Shown here piece after piece: positions 1 through 9,000 of a stretch of DNA of 17,857 bases (positions are counted from its first letter, which is position 1; each line of letters starts with the position of its first letter). This DNA comes from Odoribacteraceae bacterium (GTDB lineage Bacteria; Bacteroidota; Bacteroidia; Bacteroidales; Marinifilaceae): NCBI GenBank assembly GCA_031259905.1, contig JAIRKS010000057.1:1-17857 (forward strand), written 5' to 3'. Position numbers and translations under genes: made by a program. A model generated the notes under the pieces. The model searched no databases, had not been told where the DNA came from, and worked only from the letters and a program-made list of their open reading frames with translations.

Positions 1-7
1 TAGCGCT

Positions 8-106
8 GACGGCGGAGGCAGTAATGAAGACGGCGGAGGCAGTAAAGAAGACGGGGGAGGCAGTAATGCCGACGGGGGAGGCAGTAAAGATGACGGGGAA
101 AGTATA
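8..106. repeat. 21-bp tandem repeat, four full units plus a degenerate fifth
   Basis: Units start at 8, 29, 50 and 71, each exactly 21 bp, and a degraded fifth starts at 92. Every full unit begins GACGG[CG]GGAGGCAGTAA or the AAT-variant of its end. Two features alternate or shift along the array: GTAAT and GTAAA alternate unit by unit, and units 1-2 have GGCGGA where units 3-4 have GGGGGA. TAGCGC occurs at both edges (1-6 and 105-110). The array lies beyond the probable terminator of the PUL operon. On the plus strand it would read as an acidic Gly-Ser heptad repeat (DGGGSN/K), but I see no start or gene there. Its function is unknown. Confidence 0.85.
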
Positions 107-110
107 GCGC

Positions 111-157
111 GAAAGAGAGGGAGTGTACCGGGCGACGTTGCCCTGGTACACTCCCTC
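111..157 (-). terminator. Probable intrinsic terminator after the GH51 gene
   Basis: A perfect 13-bp inverted repeat (117-129 with 145-157, arm GAGGGAGTGTACC) is extended by GGGC/GCCC (130-133 with 140-143), with one bulged base and a 6-nt loop. Read on the minus strand the hairpin begins 24 nt after the GH51 stop codon and is followed by a pyrimidine run, TCTTTC. The T-tract is weak, so termination may be partial. The position at the end of eight co-directional genes supports the call. Confidence 0.65.
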
Positions 158-181
158 GCGAGAGCCGCCGGCGTGGCGGGA

Positions 182-2155
182 CTACTTGTAGCGTGCCCGG
201 TAGACGGCGAAAGAGCCGGGCGGGAGGATGGTTTCCAGCGCGTTGCCGGTGAAGCGCGCGGGGGCGGTGACGGGAGCGACGGCGTCCGGGCGGTCGAGCG
301 TGTTGACGGCGTCGGGCGGGGCGGCGAGGAGCGTGACGGTGGCGTCGGGCAGCAGGGCGTACTTCCCGCGGGCGTTGTCGATGACCAGGCGGAGGGGTTG
401 CTCGCGCGCGGAGGTGTTGACAATCTTGACGATGTAACAACCGGCGACGTCGTCGCGGACGGCGGAGGCGTAGAGGCCGTCGTCGCCGGCGAGGGGCTTG
501 CCGTCGCAGGTCAGCGGGAGGACGCGCGTGCCCTTGTTGAGGGAAAAGAGCTGCTGGACGAGGTAACTCGGCGTGGCGGCGGCGCGCGTGTTGTCGAACC
601 AGATCATGTCGGGGCGCCACTGCCAGGCGTCGACGTGGGCGAGCAGCGGGGCGTACGTCGCCATGTGGACGACGTCGGCGTTCCGCTCGAGACCGGTCAT
701 GAAGGCGGCCTCGCGCAAGGCGGCGAGGAAACTGTTGGCGCGGTCGGGCATGTGGCAAGCGTACTCGCCGGCGAAAACGGCGGGGCCGCGGCGGTCGTAG
801 GCGTCGTAACGCGAGGCGTTAGCGAGGAACCATTCGGGGCCCTTGTAATAGTGCTCGTCGACGAGGTCCACCTTGAGGCGTCTCATTTCGGGCCAGAGGT
901 GGTCGAAGAATTCACCCTCGGCGTAGGGGCCGGCGCTGCCGATGACGCGGATGGCGGGGTAGCGGGCACGGATGGCCTTGACGAAGACCTCGAGGCGATC
1001 GACGTATTCTTTTCCCCACTGCTCGTTACCGATCGCGATGTACTTGAGGTTGAAGGGGGCGGGGTGACCGGCGGCGGCGCGACGGCTTCCCCACGGGGTG
1101 GAGGGGTCGCCGTTGGCGTACTCGACGAGGTCAAGGGCGTCCTGGACGTACTCGTCGAGGGCGTCGACGGGGACGTGGCACTCCTCGCCGCTGTTCTGGA
1201 ACTGGCAGGCGAGGCCGCAGGAGAGCACCGGGAGAGGCTCCGCGCCGATGTCCTCGGAGAGAAGGAAAAACTCGTGGAAGCCAAGGCCGAGCGACTGGTA
1301 GTAGTCGGGGAAGAGGCGGTAGGGGAAGGTGTAGTGCCAGCGGTTCTCGTTGACGGGGCGGTTCTCGACGGGGCCGATGGAGTTCTTCCAGTTGTAGCGC
1401 GTGGCGAGATCCGTGCCCTCGACGATGCAGCCGCCGGGGAAGCGGAAGACGCCGGGACGGGTGGCCTCGAGAAGCGTGGCGAGGTCGGCGCGAAGGCCGT
1501 TCTCGCGTCCCTTGTAGGTGTCGACGGGGAAGAGCGAGACGTGGTCGAGGGCGACGGCGCCGCGGGAGGCGAGGAAGACGCGCAGGCGGCCGCGGGTTTC
1601 CGTGGCGCGGGGACGGAGAATGACCGTGTACTTTTCCCAGGCGGTCGAGGGGATGGTGATCTCCTCGCGGGCGATGATGTCGTCGCGGGTGTCGATTAGC
1701 TCGACGCGTATCTTGCGCGGCCCGTCGGCGGCGGTGGCGCGGGCGTGGACGGTGAAGCGGTAGGAGGCGCCGGCGAGGAGACCCATGCCGGTGAAGCCCT
1801 CGTTCTCGATGCCGGAGTACTTGTGGTCGTGCCCCGGGTAGGATAGGACGACGTGCGTGGGGTTCCTCTCGAAGGGCGGGTTGACGGTTGTCACCTCGAC
1901 GTTGCCGAAGGTTTTCCACCCCATCAGGCGTTGCGGGAAGTCGAAGGAGCGGTTCTTGACCAGCTCGGCGTAAAGCCCGCCGTCGGCGGCGAAGTTAATG
2001 TCCTCGAAGAAGAGGCCGTACATCGTGGGCTGTACGACGGCGCCGGCCTTCCGGGCGTCGAGGTGCAGGACGCGGGGTGTTTGCCCGGCGAGGGGAGCGG
2101 CGATGGCGAGGAGCAGGGCGACGCGCGCCGCGTGGCGGTAGATGCTGTTGTTCAT
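182..2155 (-). CDS. GH51 alpha-L-arabinofuranosidase, secreted
   Basis: This 657-residue protein is a family GH51 retaining exo-arabinofuranosidase, expected to release L-arabinose from arabinan or arabino-oligosaccharides. The N-terminus (residues 1-24, hydrophobic core ALLLAIAAPLAG) is a signal peptide without a lipobox, so the periplasm is the likely site. The motif MYGLFFEDIN is at 45-54. A carbohydrate-binding-like beta-sandwich insert covers about 80-210, and the (beta/alpha)8 barrel follows, with the FRFPGGCIVEG motif at 237-247. The acid/base glutamate is E378 in IGNEQW and the nucleophile is E464 in FAGEYA. A beta-sandwich domain closes the chain from about 540. The length is normal for Bacteroidota GH51 enzymes with this insert. 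It is the last gene of the operon, 48 nt after the GH43 lipoprotein gene. The ATG at 2155 is chosen because the signal peptide begins directly there. Arabinofuranosidase activity is secure at family level; the exact substrate is inferred from neighbours. Confidence 0.93.
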   Translation of the reverse strand: MNNSIYRHAARVALLLAIAAPLAGQTPRVLHLDARKAGAVVQPTMYGLFFEDINFAADGGLYAELVKNRSFDFPQRLMGWKTFGNVEVTTVNPPFERNPTHVVLSYPGHDHKYSGIENEGFTGMGLLAGASYRFTVHARATAADGPRKIRVELIDTRDDIIAREEITIPSTAWEKYTVILRPRATETRGRLRVFLASRGAVALDHVSLFPVDTYKGRENGLRADLATLLEATRPGVFRFPGGCIVEGTDLATRYNWKNSIGPVENRPVNENRWHYTFPYRLFPDYYQSLGLGFHEFFLLSEDIGAEPLPVLSCGLACQFQNSGEECHVPVDALDEYVQDALDLVEYANGDPSTPWGSRRAAAGHPAPFNLKYIAIGNEQWGKEYVDRLEVFVKAIRARYPAIRVIGSAGPYAEGEFFDHLWPEMRRLKVDLVDEHYYKGPEWFLANASRYDAYDRRGPAVFAGEYACHMPDRANSFLAALREAAFMTGLERNADVVHMATYAPLLAHVDAWQWRPDMIWFDNTRAAATPSYLVQQLFSLNKGTRVLPLTCDGKPLAGDDGLYASAVRDDVAGCYIVKIVNTSAREQPLRLVIDNARGKYALLPDATVTLLAAPPDAVNTLDRPDAVAPVTAPARFTGNALETILPPGSFAVYRARYK

Positions 2156-2183
2156 GGCGGGTAAATTTTAAGTGTTACGGTGT

Positions 2184-2191
2184 CAAATGTA
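2184..2191 (-). promoter_or_regulatory. Possible internal Bacteroides-type -7 box before GH51
   Basis: On the minus strand the 48-nt gap before GH51 contains TACATTTG, a full match to the Bacteroides -7 consensus TAnnTTTG, 28 nt ahead of the GH51 ATG. No clear TTTG -33 element is found 19-21 nt further upstream. The gap is AT-rich, so a chance match is possible. If real, it would give GH51 some expression independent of the operon promoter. Confidence 0.3.
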
Positions 2192-2203
2192 GTGAAAAAA
2201 GGG

Positions 2204-4135
2204 TTAGTTCCGCTTCTTGCCCCAGACGGAGTATCCCCGCGAGTCGATGCCGGCGTAGACGAGGGTCGGCACGCGCGGGTCGGCTTCCCAGTCGAGGCCG
2301 CGGCGAAGGTGCAGGCGGTAGGTGCCGAGCGAGAGGATGCCGGTGACGGGGTCATACGCCCAGGTGCCGGTGATGGCCCCGGAGGCGCTCTTGTCCGCCG
2401 CCAGGACGACGGTGGAGGCCGTCCGCTGCTGGCCGGCGGAGTAGGAGAGGATGATGTTTTCCCACGTGCCGACGAGTTCTCCCTCCGTGATGCTTTCCCG
2501 CGGGACGCCGGCGTATCGTTCCGGCATGACGACGGGCCAGCCGTCTTCCGTCCAGAGGATCTCCCGGACGTGACCCATCATGATGGCGTTGCTGTACGCG
2601 TTGCCGCCGGTGTTCTCCGGTAGGCGCCCCTGCGAGGCGTAGTACCAGCGGCCGTCGTCCGGGTCGCGGAAGACGCAGCAGTGGGAGATACCCACCCAGC
2701 CGGAATGGTCGTTGAAACGGTAGGGGTGCGTGAGGATGGGCAGGCACGTGGCGCCGGCCGTGACGTCTGCCCCGTTGTAGCCGTAGTAGGGACCCTCGAC
2801 GCTCGTGGCGCGGCAGACGCGCGTGTTGTAGGCGACGGATAGCTCGTCGTAGGCGAGAAAGAGGTAATAGTATCCCGTCTCCGGGTTGTAGACGATCTCC
2901 GGGGCCTCTTGCGCTTGCCAACGGTTGGAGTCGCTGTTTGTCCGCCGGGCGACGCGCGTGCCGAAGTCCGCCGGGTCGTTGACGAGCGGGCGAGCGGGTA
3001 GGCCGGTGGCCGGGTCGAGTTCGAGGGCGACGATGCCGGAGTGCCACGAGCCGTAAACGAGCCAGTGTTTCCCCTCCCGGTCGATGATGAAGGAGGGGTC
3101 GATGGCGTTCCACTTGAAGTAGGCGCTCCAGTTCGAGAGGCTGGAACGCGACCAGTCGCGGCCCCTGTCGGTAGCCGAGTAAACGACCATCCCCTTGTCC
3201 ACCCAGGCGTTCGTGGCGAGATCGTCGGTTTCCATCAATCCGATGAAGGCGCGCTCGGTCCACGTGTTGTCGAAATTAGCGGTCGTGTTCGGCAGGCCGT
3301 TGCCAATGTAATTGTCGACGGGGATGCTGTAATACATCCTGTACTTGTCGCCGACGCGCCTGACCACGGGCGCCCAGTATAACAAGACGGGGTTGTTTAT
3401 CGCCGCGAGGCCGAGGCGTTGACGAATGTTGTTCAGCGAGTCCTTGACCCACGCCGGGGCGCCGTCCATCGCCATGCCGAGGAACTCCCAGTTGACCAGG
3501 TCACGGGAACGGCGGTAAGGGAAGTGCCCACGGCCCTCGTGGACGTTCCCGTAGGAGGCGTCGGTGGTGTACATGTAATAGTACTCCCCGCATTTCTCGA
3601 CGGTCGGGTCGTGCACGTTGGCGAGGTTCCAACGCGAGCGGTTGTTCCAGCTCGTGATCCCGTCGCGGGAATAATCGTCGGAATAGGTCGGGGGGACATA
3701 CGTGGCGAGGGCGTTACTCGTCGTGCGGAAGAGATCCGCCGGGCCGGTGACGGAACGTGTACCCGTCGTCACGCTGGCGGCGACGAAGTAGAGGGTATTC
3801 TCCTGCAGGCCGTCGAGAGTAGCCGAGAAGCGGTTGGCTCCCTCGTCGTCCGCCGCGACGAGAACACCCGCCGTCGGCGGGTCAACGAGCGAGTAGTAGA
3901 AGCCGCGGGAAATGACGGCCTCGTCGCCCGCGTTCGTGAACGATGCAGTAAGCAGCGCCCCGTCGCGCGCGATGGACGAGACGACGGGGGCACTCACGGT
4001 AATCTTGTCGCCCGACGCGGGCAGGTCCGGGTCACCCGCCGCCGGGGGAAGGGGATCCATGATCTTCTCCGGAGAAGTGCAGGCGACGGCAAGGAGAAAC
4101 AACGAGGAGAGGGAATACGATGAAAGAGCGTTCAT
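2204..4135 (-). CDS. GH43 arabinanase-like surface lipoprotein with N-terminal Fn3-like domain
   Basis: This 643-residue protein is a glycoside hydrolase of clan GH-F, probably endo-arabinanase-like. The signal sequence ends in a lipobox (LAVAC, acylated C19), so it is likely displayed at the cell surface. An Fn3-like sandwich occupies about 45-138 (note RGFYYS and the NTLYFVAASV strand). The five-blade propeller then carries the three expected acidic residues: base D176 (VHDP), D346 (AIDPS) and general acid E410 (EAPEI). H485 (GISHC) matches the metal-coordinating histidine of arabinanases. The C-terminal beta domain (about 550-643) resembles the C-terminal domain of extracellular arabinanases and ends GYSVWGKK, nearly as in the other GH43 of this locus. 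The gene follows SusD-2 after 96 nt containing a terminator-like hairpin. Family and lipoprotein nature are clear; endo rather than exo action is inference. Confidence 0.9.
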   Translation of the reverse strand: MNALSSYSLSSLFLLAVACTSPEKIMDPLPPAAGDPDLPASGDKITVSAPVVSSIARDGALLTASFTNAGDEAVISRGFYYSLVDPPTAGVLVAADDEGANRFSATLDGLQENTLYFVAASVTTGTRSVTGPADLFRTTSNALATYVPPTYSDDYSRDGITSWNNRSRWNLANVHDPTVEKCGEYYYMYTTDASYGNVHEGRGHFPYRRSRDLVNWEFLGMAMDGAPAWVKDSLNNIRQRLGLAAINNPVLLYWAPVVRRVGDKYRMYYSIPVDNYIGNGLPNTTANFDNTWTERAFIGLMETDDLATNAWVDKGMVVYSATDRGRDWSRSSLSNWSAYFKWNAIDPSFIIDREGKHWLVYGSWHSGIVALELDPATGLPARPLVNDPADFGTRVARRTNSDSNRWQAQEAPEIVYNPETGYYYLFLAYDELSVAYNTRVCRATSVEGPYYGYNGADVTAGATCLPILTHPYRFNDHSGWVGISHCCVFRDPDDGRWYYASQGRLPENTGGNAYSNAIMMGHVREILWTEDGWPVVMPERYAGVPRESITEGELVGTWENIILSYSAGQQRTASTVVLAADKSASGAITGTWAYDPVTGILSLGTYRLHLRRGLDWEADPRVPTLVYAGIDSRGYSVWGKKRN

Positions 4136-4170
4136 GGCGATCTTGTGTTAGCGTGATAAAAATACGGTTA

Positions 4171-4216
4171 CGGGAAAAAGGCCCTCGCGGCGGGACGAAG
4201 AAATGTCCCGCGCGAG
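4171..4216 (-). terminator. Terminator-like hairpin inside the operon, between SusD-2 and GH43
   Basis: On the minus strand CTCGCGCGGGAC (4205-4216) pairs with GTCCCG-C-CGCGAG (4184-4196), giving 12 bp with one bulged base and an 8-nt loop. GGCCTTTTTCCC follows, with five T at 4175-4179. This has the form of a rho-independent terminator. It lies 15 nt after the SusD-2 stop codon and ahead of two more genes of the same pathway. It may be a partial terminator, an attenuator or a stabilising 3' end for the sus mRNA. No convincing promoter follows it; TATTTTTA nearby misses the -7 consensus by one base. Confidence 0.65.
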
Positions 4217-4231
4217 TAGCCTGTTGTTGTT

Positions 4232-6022
4232 CTACTCTCTTGCCTCCCAGCCCTCGTTTTGCCCGAGGTTGGGCGCTCGCTTGTACTCGCTGTCGGGGAT
4301 GGGGAAGTAGTAATTCTTCGGGTTATTGAACACGCGCAGGTCCATGTCGTTCCCCTGCGTGCCTGGAGGGCCGGTGACGGAGTATACGGTCGAGCTTCCG
4401 GCGATGGAAACCTGCACGCCGTACATGTTCAGCAACTGCTCGTGCAAGGGCTTCGAGAGCTCGTTCTGTGCGGTCACGCCGTCGTAGGCTCTCCACCTGC
4501 GGAGGTCGAAGAAACGATGGTCCTCGAAGGATAACTCGACGCGCCGCTCGTTGCGCACGCGCACGCGGAACTCTTCACGCGTCATGCCGGAGTATGGAGG
4601 CATCCCGACACGTGCACGCACCTGGTTGACGTACTGGTAGGCCTCCGCCGGCCCGTCTGCCTCGTTGATCGCCTCGGCAGCGTTGAGGAGGATCTCGGCG
4701 TGACGGAAGATGATCCAGACGTGCGGGAAACTCTGCGGGGCCTTGAGGATGAGGGAGGGGTTAACGTATTTCTTGAGGTAGTAACCCGTGTACGTTCCTC
4801 CCATAGACTCACGGTAATCGGCGCCCTTGTCGGTGGCGGAATTGAAGTGAACGTCGACGAGCCGTTCTTCACCCTGGTCGGCGCGTCCCCAGCGCGAACC
4901 GTGATGGAAGACGATGGCCTCGAGACGCGGGTCGCGGTTATCATAAGGTCGCGCGGCCTCGTAACCGGATCCTGCCTCGTTGATCCGTCTCCCGTTCGCC
5001 ATCTCGAAGCAATCGATGAAATTCTGCGTGGGGTTTGTGCGTCCCGCCCCGGAAACGGAGCCGGTGAAGCCCGGTGGTAGCAACTGGAGATCGATGCGGT
5101 TCGTGTTCCAGATGGAGCGCGCGAGAATGATCTCGCCGTTGTTCACGGGATCCTCGTGGAAGCAGCGCTGGTAGTCGCCGTATAGGGCATACGGCCTGGC
5201 GTGCGCGGCGTTGGCGGAGATGAAGTCGAGCGCCGCTTGCTTGGCCTCCTGCCAGCGCGTGCGGTCGTCGTCGGGATTGTTGAGAGCGGAAGCACGGTAG
5301 AGGAGTGCTCTTGATTTGAGGGCATACGCTGCCGCGCCGTTAACGCGTCCCCAGTTAATCTCCTCGTTGGCGTAACGGAAGGGGAGACGGTTTTTCACCG
5401 AATCGCACTCGGCGGCGACCCACGCGAGCACCTCGTCGGGCGGCAAGCGGTAGAGGTTCATCTCCTCCTGCTTGTTCATGTCGAGGATGATGGGGTTGCC
5501 GTTCTCGTCCTCACCGAGGATGGGCGCACGGCCAAACCAGGAGACGAGATCGAAGTGGAAGATGGCACGCAGTAGCCTGGCCTCGGCACGGTAGCGATCG
5601 TGTAGACGGTTATCGTCACCATCGACGACGGCGTTCCCAACGACGGTTGCACGGGCGTTGGTGAGGTAGATATTGCACTTGCGGATACCGGAGAAGTCGG
5701 TATTCCAGAACGTGAGGAGGGGATGATCTGCGGCGGTGTACGCGTCGGTGTTGATCTTGTTATAGTAGTGCAGCCCCCAGAAGGAGGTGGCGTTATCGGT
5801 CATGCAGTCGCGTGACGCGCCGAGGAACTGGTCATCGGAGTACCCGGCGATACCGTCCGGGAGGTTCGTGTAGATGTTGGCGAGAAACTCGCGGGTCAGC
5901 GTCTGGTTGCCGAAGACCTTCTCCCCGGAGAGGGAGGCGTCGTACTCCTTGTCGAGGAAACCGGAACAGGCCGACAGGAGGAGAAGAAGGAATATCGTGG
6001 TGTATGTACGCGTGTGTTTCAT
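4232..6022 (-). CDS. SusD/RagB-family glycan-binding lipoprotein (SusD-2)
   Basis: This 596-residue protein is the outer-membrane SusD-like partner of the SusC-2 transporter, binding glycan above the barrel and acting as its lid. A lipoprotein signal (residues 1-19, LLSAC, acylated C19) is followed by the usual GFLDKE start of the mature chain. RagB/SusD-typical stretches include the helical repeat motif RYRAEARLLRAIFHFDL (143-159) and the C-terminal signature VELSFEDHRFFDLRRW (495-510). The HAEILLNAAEAINE helix is at 441-454. Its start lies 15 nt after the SusC-2 stop, so the two are translated from one message. The start ATG at 6022 is immediately followed by the basic MKHTRTY signal peptide. 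The ligand is probably an arabinan oligosaccharide, by context only; SusD sequences do not reveal their ligand. Confidence 0.95.
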   Translation of the reverse strand: MKHTRTYTTIFLLLLLSACSGFLDKEYDASLSGEKVFGNQTLTREFLANIYTNLPDGIAGYSDDQFLGASRDCMTDNATSFWGLHYYNKINTDAYTAADHPLLTFWNTDFSGIRKCNIYLTNARATVVGNAVVDGDDNRLHDRYRAEARLLRAIFHFDLVSWFGRAPILGEDENGNPIILDMNKQEEMNLYRLPPDEVLAWVAAECDSVKNRLPFRYANEEINWGRVNGAAAYALKSRALLYRASALNNPDDDRTRWQEAKQAALDFISANAAHARPYALYGDYQRCFHEDPVNNGEIILARSIWNTNRIDLQLLPPGFTGSVSGAGRTNPTQNFIDCFEMANGRRINEAGSGYEAARPYDNRDPRLEAIVFHHGSRWGRADQGEERLVDVHFNSATDKGADYRESMGGTYTGYYLKKYVNPSLILKAPQSFPHVWIIFRHAEILLNAAEAINEADGPAEAYQYVNQVRARVGMPPYSGMTREEFRVRVRNERRVELSFEDHRFFDLRRWRAYDGVTAQNELSKPLHEQLLNMYGVQVSIAGSSTVYSVTGPPGTQGNDMDLRVFNNPKNYYFPIPDSEYKRAPNLGQNEGWEARE

Positions 6023-6037
6023 GGTTCTTTCATTTAG

Positions 6038-9000
6038 TTAGAATCCGATATTTAATCCGATGGAGAAGGACTTCGTCTTGGGGTATGCCCAGATGTAGTT
6101 GGTGGGGTTCTCCGCGTCGAAACCTTCTGGGAGGTGGCTCCACGTGAAAAGGTTGTAGCCGCTGAAGTATACCCGACAGTGCGTCATCCAGGCACGGGCG
6201 ATGAGGGGTGCCGGAAGAGAGTAACCGACCTCGATGTTGCGCAACGAGAGGAAGTCGCCGTTCTGAAACCAGATGGTGGATTCGTTGTAGGGATAGTTCC
6301 TGTCGATGTCGCTGAACATGGTAGAGAGGCGCGGGTACTTGGCGTTGACGTTACGCGGGTCGGCGGGGTCGTCGTTGTAATACCCCCACGTGGAGGTGAC
6401 GGCGTGCGTGGCAGTTCCTCCCCAGCCGAAACCGTAGTCCATGTTCTCACGACACTCGACGGTGCGGTTCAAGTAGGCCGTCAGGATGACGCGCGCGTCG
6501 AAACCTTTCCAGCCGAGACCGACCTTGAGGGAGGGGACAAGCTCCGGGATGTTCGTGTAGCCGTCGGGAATCTTGTCGTAGCTGTCGATGACGCGGTCGT
6601 TATTCACGTCCTTGAAGATGGCGTTCCCGAGCTTGTATCTCCCGGCGGCGTGCCAGGGATATTTCGCGGGGTTGTCGATGGCGTCCTGCCGCGAGGTGGG
6701 AATCAGGTCGGGGTCGGAGGCCCACTGTACCCACTGTAGGAGCTGGTGGCGACCGATTCTCTGGCCGGTGAATGCCTGGTAAGAGTAGTTCGGCGGCAAC
6801 TCGTCCATTTCGATAATCTTGTTCGTGTTCCACGTGACCATGCCCTCGATAGAGTAGTGGAAGTCACCGACGCGGTTATCATGACCGAGGGTGGCCTCGA
6901 AGCCCTTCGTCTCGGCACGCCCGTAGGAGTCCTGCGGGACATCAGCTCCGTAGAGCCAGGGGATAGTGGAGCGGGTGACGAGGATGTTCGATCGCCACTC
7001 CTTGAACAGGTCGACGGAGCCGTAAACGCCCTTGTTGAAGAAATCGAAATCCAGACCGATGTTCGCCGTGGTGGATAGCTCCCACTTGATGTTCTTGTTA
7101 CCGGTAGCCGACTCGTAGCTTCCCTCGGTATAGGTCTGTGCCGTGCCGAAATTGTAACCGCTCCCCTCGTCGTAAGTGCCCTGGTAGGGGTAGCGATCGG
7201 CCCCGACGTTCGCCTGGCCGGCAGTACCGTACGAGGCGCGTAATTTCAGGAGTTGGATGTTATCGCTCTCCATCCAGGGTTCACCGGAGATGACCCACCC
7301 GGCGGAGATGCCGGGGAACAGGGCGAAGCGCTCGCCGGGAGCGAAGTTATCGCATCCCATGTACGAGAGATTGCCGGAGAGGATGTAACGATCATCGCGG
7401 ACGTACGTGGCTGTCGCGTTGTAGGAGAGGTAGCGGTTCGAGGAATTCTGCCCGCGGACGACGTTCTTGTAAGTACGCGTGAAGGCACGTGCCTCGACAG
7501 CGTTTCTCCCGAAGACGCGATTATACTCCAGCCCGGCGATCATGTTGATGTTGTAGTAGTAATCACGCGGGGAAGTGGAAGGATTCGGCAACGCGATCCC
7601 TGTCCTCATGCGCCTGTACTCGTACTCGGAGGGGTCACTGACCTCCGCGCCGAAATTATAGTAGTAGACGTCAATGTCGGCGACTTGCGTGGCCTGGAAG
7701 GTCTCGTAGGAATCGAATCCCACGGTAAGCTTCGCCTTGAGACCGTCGGTGATGAAGTCGAGATTCCCTTCGGCGGTAGCGTTCGTGTAAAGGTTGCGCC
7801 GTCTGTTTGTCTCGATGCCTCGTCCGGCGATCTGTGCCGCCCCGTTCTTGCTATCGCTCTCCGTGGGCATAAAGAAACTGCCGTCGGGACAGAACACGGG
7901 GAAGATGGGCTTGTTTTCCCCGGCGCCCCACGTGAACAGATTCCACACGTCGATGCCCGGCTGGACGATATTATCCACGCGACCGCCGAGGTCAAGCGAC
8001 ACGCCGAGGAAACGGTTCACCTGCATGTCGATGTTCGAACGCAAGTTGAAGCGGTCGAGAACATGCTGCGTGGAATACCCCTTGTTCCATTCCGTCCAAC
8101 GGGTATCGTACAGCCCTTCCTGTTTCAAGTACGAGAAAGAGAAGTAATAGCGCGTACGGTTATTCCCCCCGCTCACGGAGAGGTTGGTGCGATGCTGCGG
8201 GGCAAGCTCGCGCAACATGACGTCGTGCCAGTTCGTGCTAAAGTACTTGTACTTCAACGACGGGTCAAGCGTCCCCTTGGCGGCCTCGTAATAATGTTGG
8301 ATGTCCTCGTCGGAGAACTCCGGCAATCCCCCGTCGAGGTAGAGCGCCTGGTTGCGGGTGAGGGCGTAGTTATAGGAGTTTTGGCTTTCGGGGATACCGG
8401 CGATAGTCTGGTAGCCGAACTCCTGCGTGAAGCGGATAGAGGTCTTCCCCGGCATACCGCGACGCGTCGTGACGAGCACGACGCCGTTCGCGCCGCGCAT
8501 TCCGTAGATGGCCGAGGCAGCAGCATCCTTGACAATCGTGATCGACTCGATGGGATACGCATCGAGGAACGACAGGTCGCGTTCCATGTCATCCACGATG
8601 ATCAGTGGCGCACGCGCAGAGGAATTCATCGTGCGGATACCGCGGATGTACAGTGCCGTCTCCGACCATCCCGGTTCGGATTGCGACTCGTAAGTCTCGA
8701 CGCCGGTAACCGTGGAGGTGAAGGCATTCTGCAGTACCGTCACGGGATGTTTCTCCAGTTCCTCGCCCGTGACAACAGAGGTCGCCGCGGTGACGAACCG
8801 CTTCTTTTGCCTCCCGAAGGGGAGGGGCGTCGATCGCGCGTACTCGTCATCGTCCGCCTCCATCTCGACGAGAAGGCTCTCGGCGACATCGGTGACGAAC
8901 ACGGAGGCGGTCTTGTAGCCGGTACGGGTGACGATGATCTCGTCGCCGGCCTTGACATTCTTCAAGCTGAAGTACCCGGTAGCGTTCGATAGTACCACGC

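Noticed and set aside
173..1699. Long plus-strand open frame (508 codons), open even upstream through the 21-bp repeat
   Set aside because: It is antisense to the GH51 gene, whose catalytic motifs and signal peptide are intact. The translation is dominated by V, A, G, E and D, typical of the reverse complement of GC-rich coding DNA.
7253..8992. 579-codon plus-strand open frame
   Set aside because: It lies antisense to SusC-2 and shows no recognisable domain; it is explained by codon bias of the real gene.
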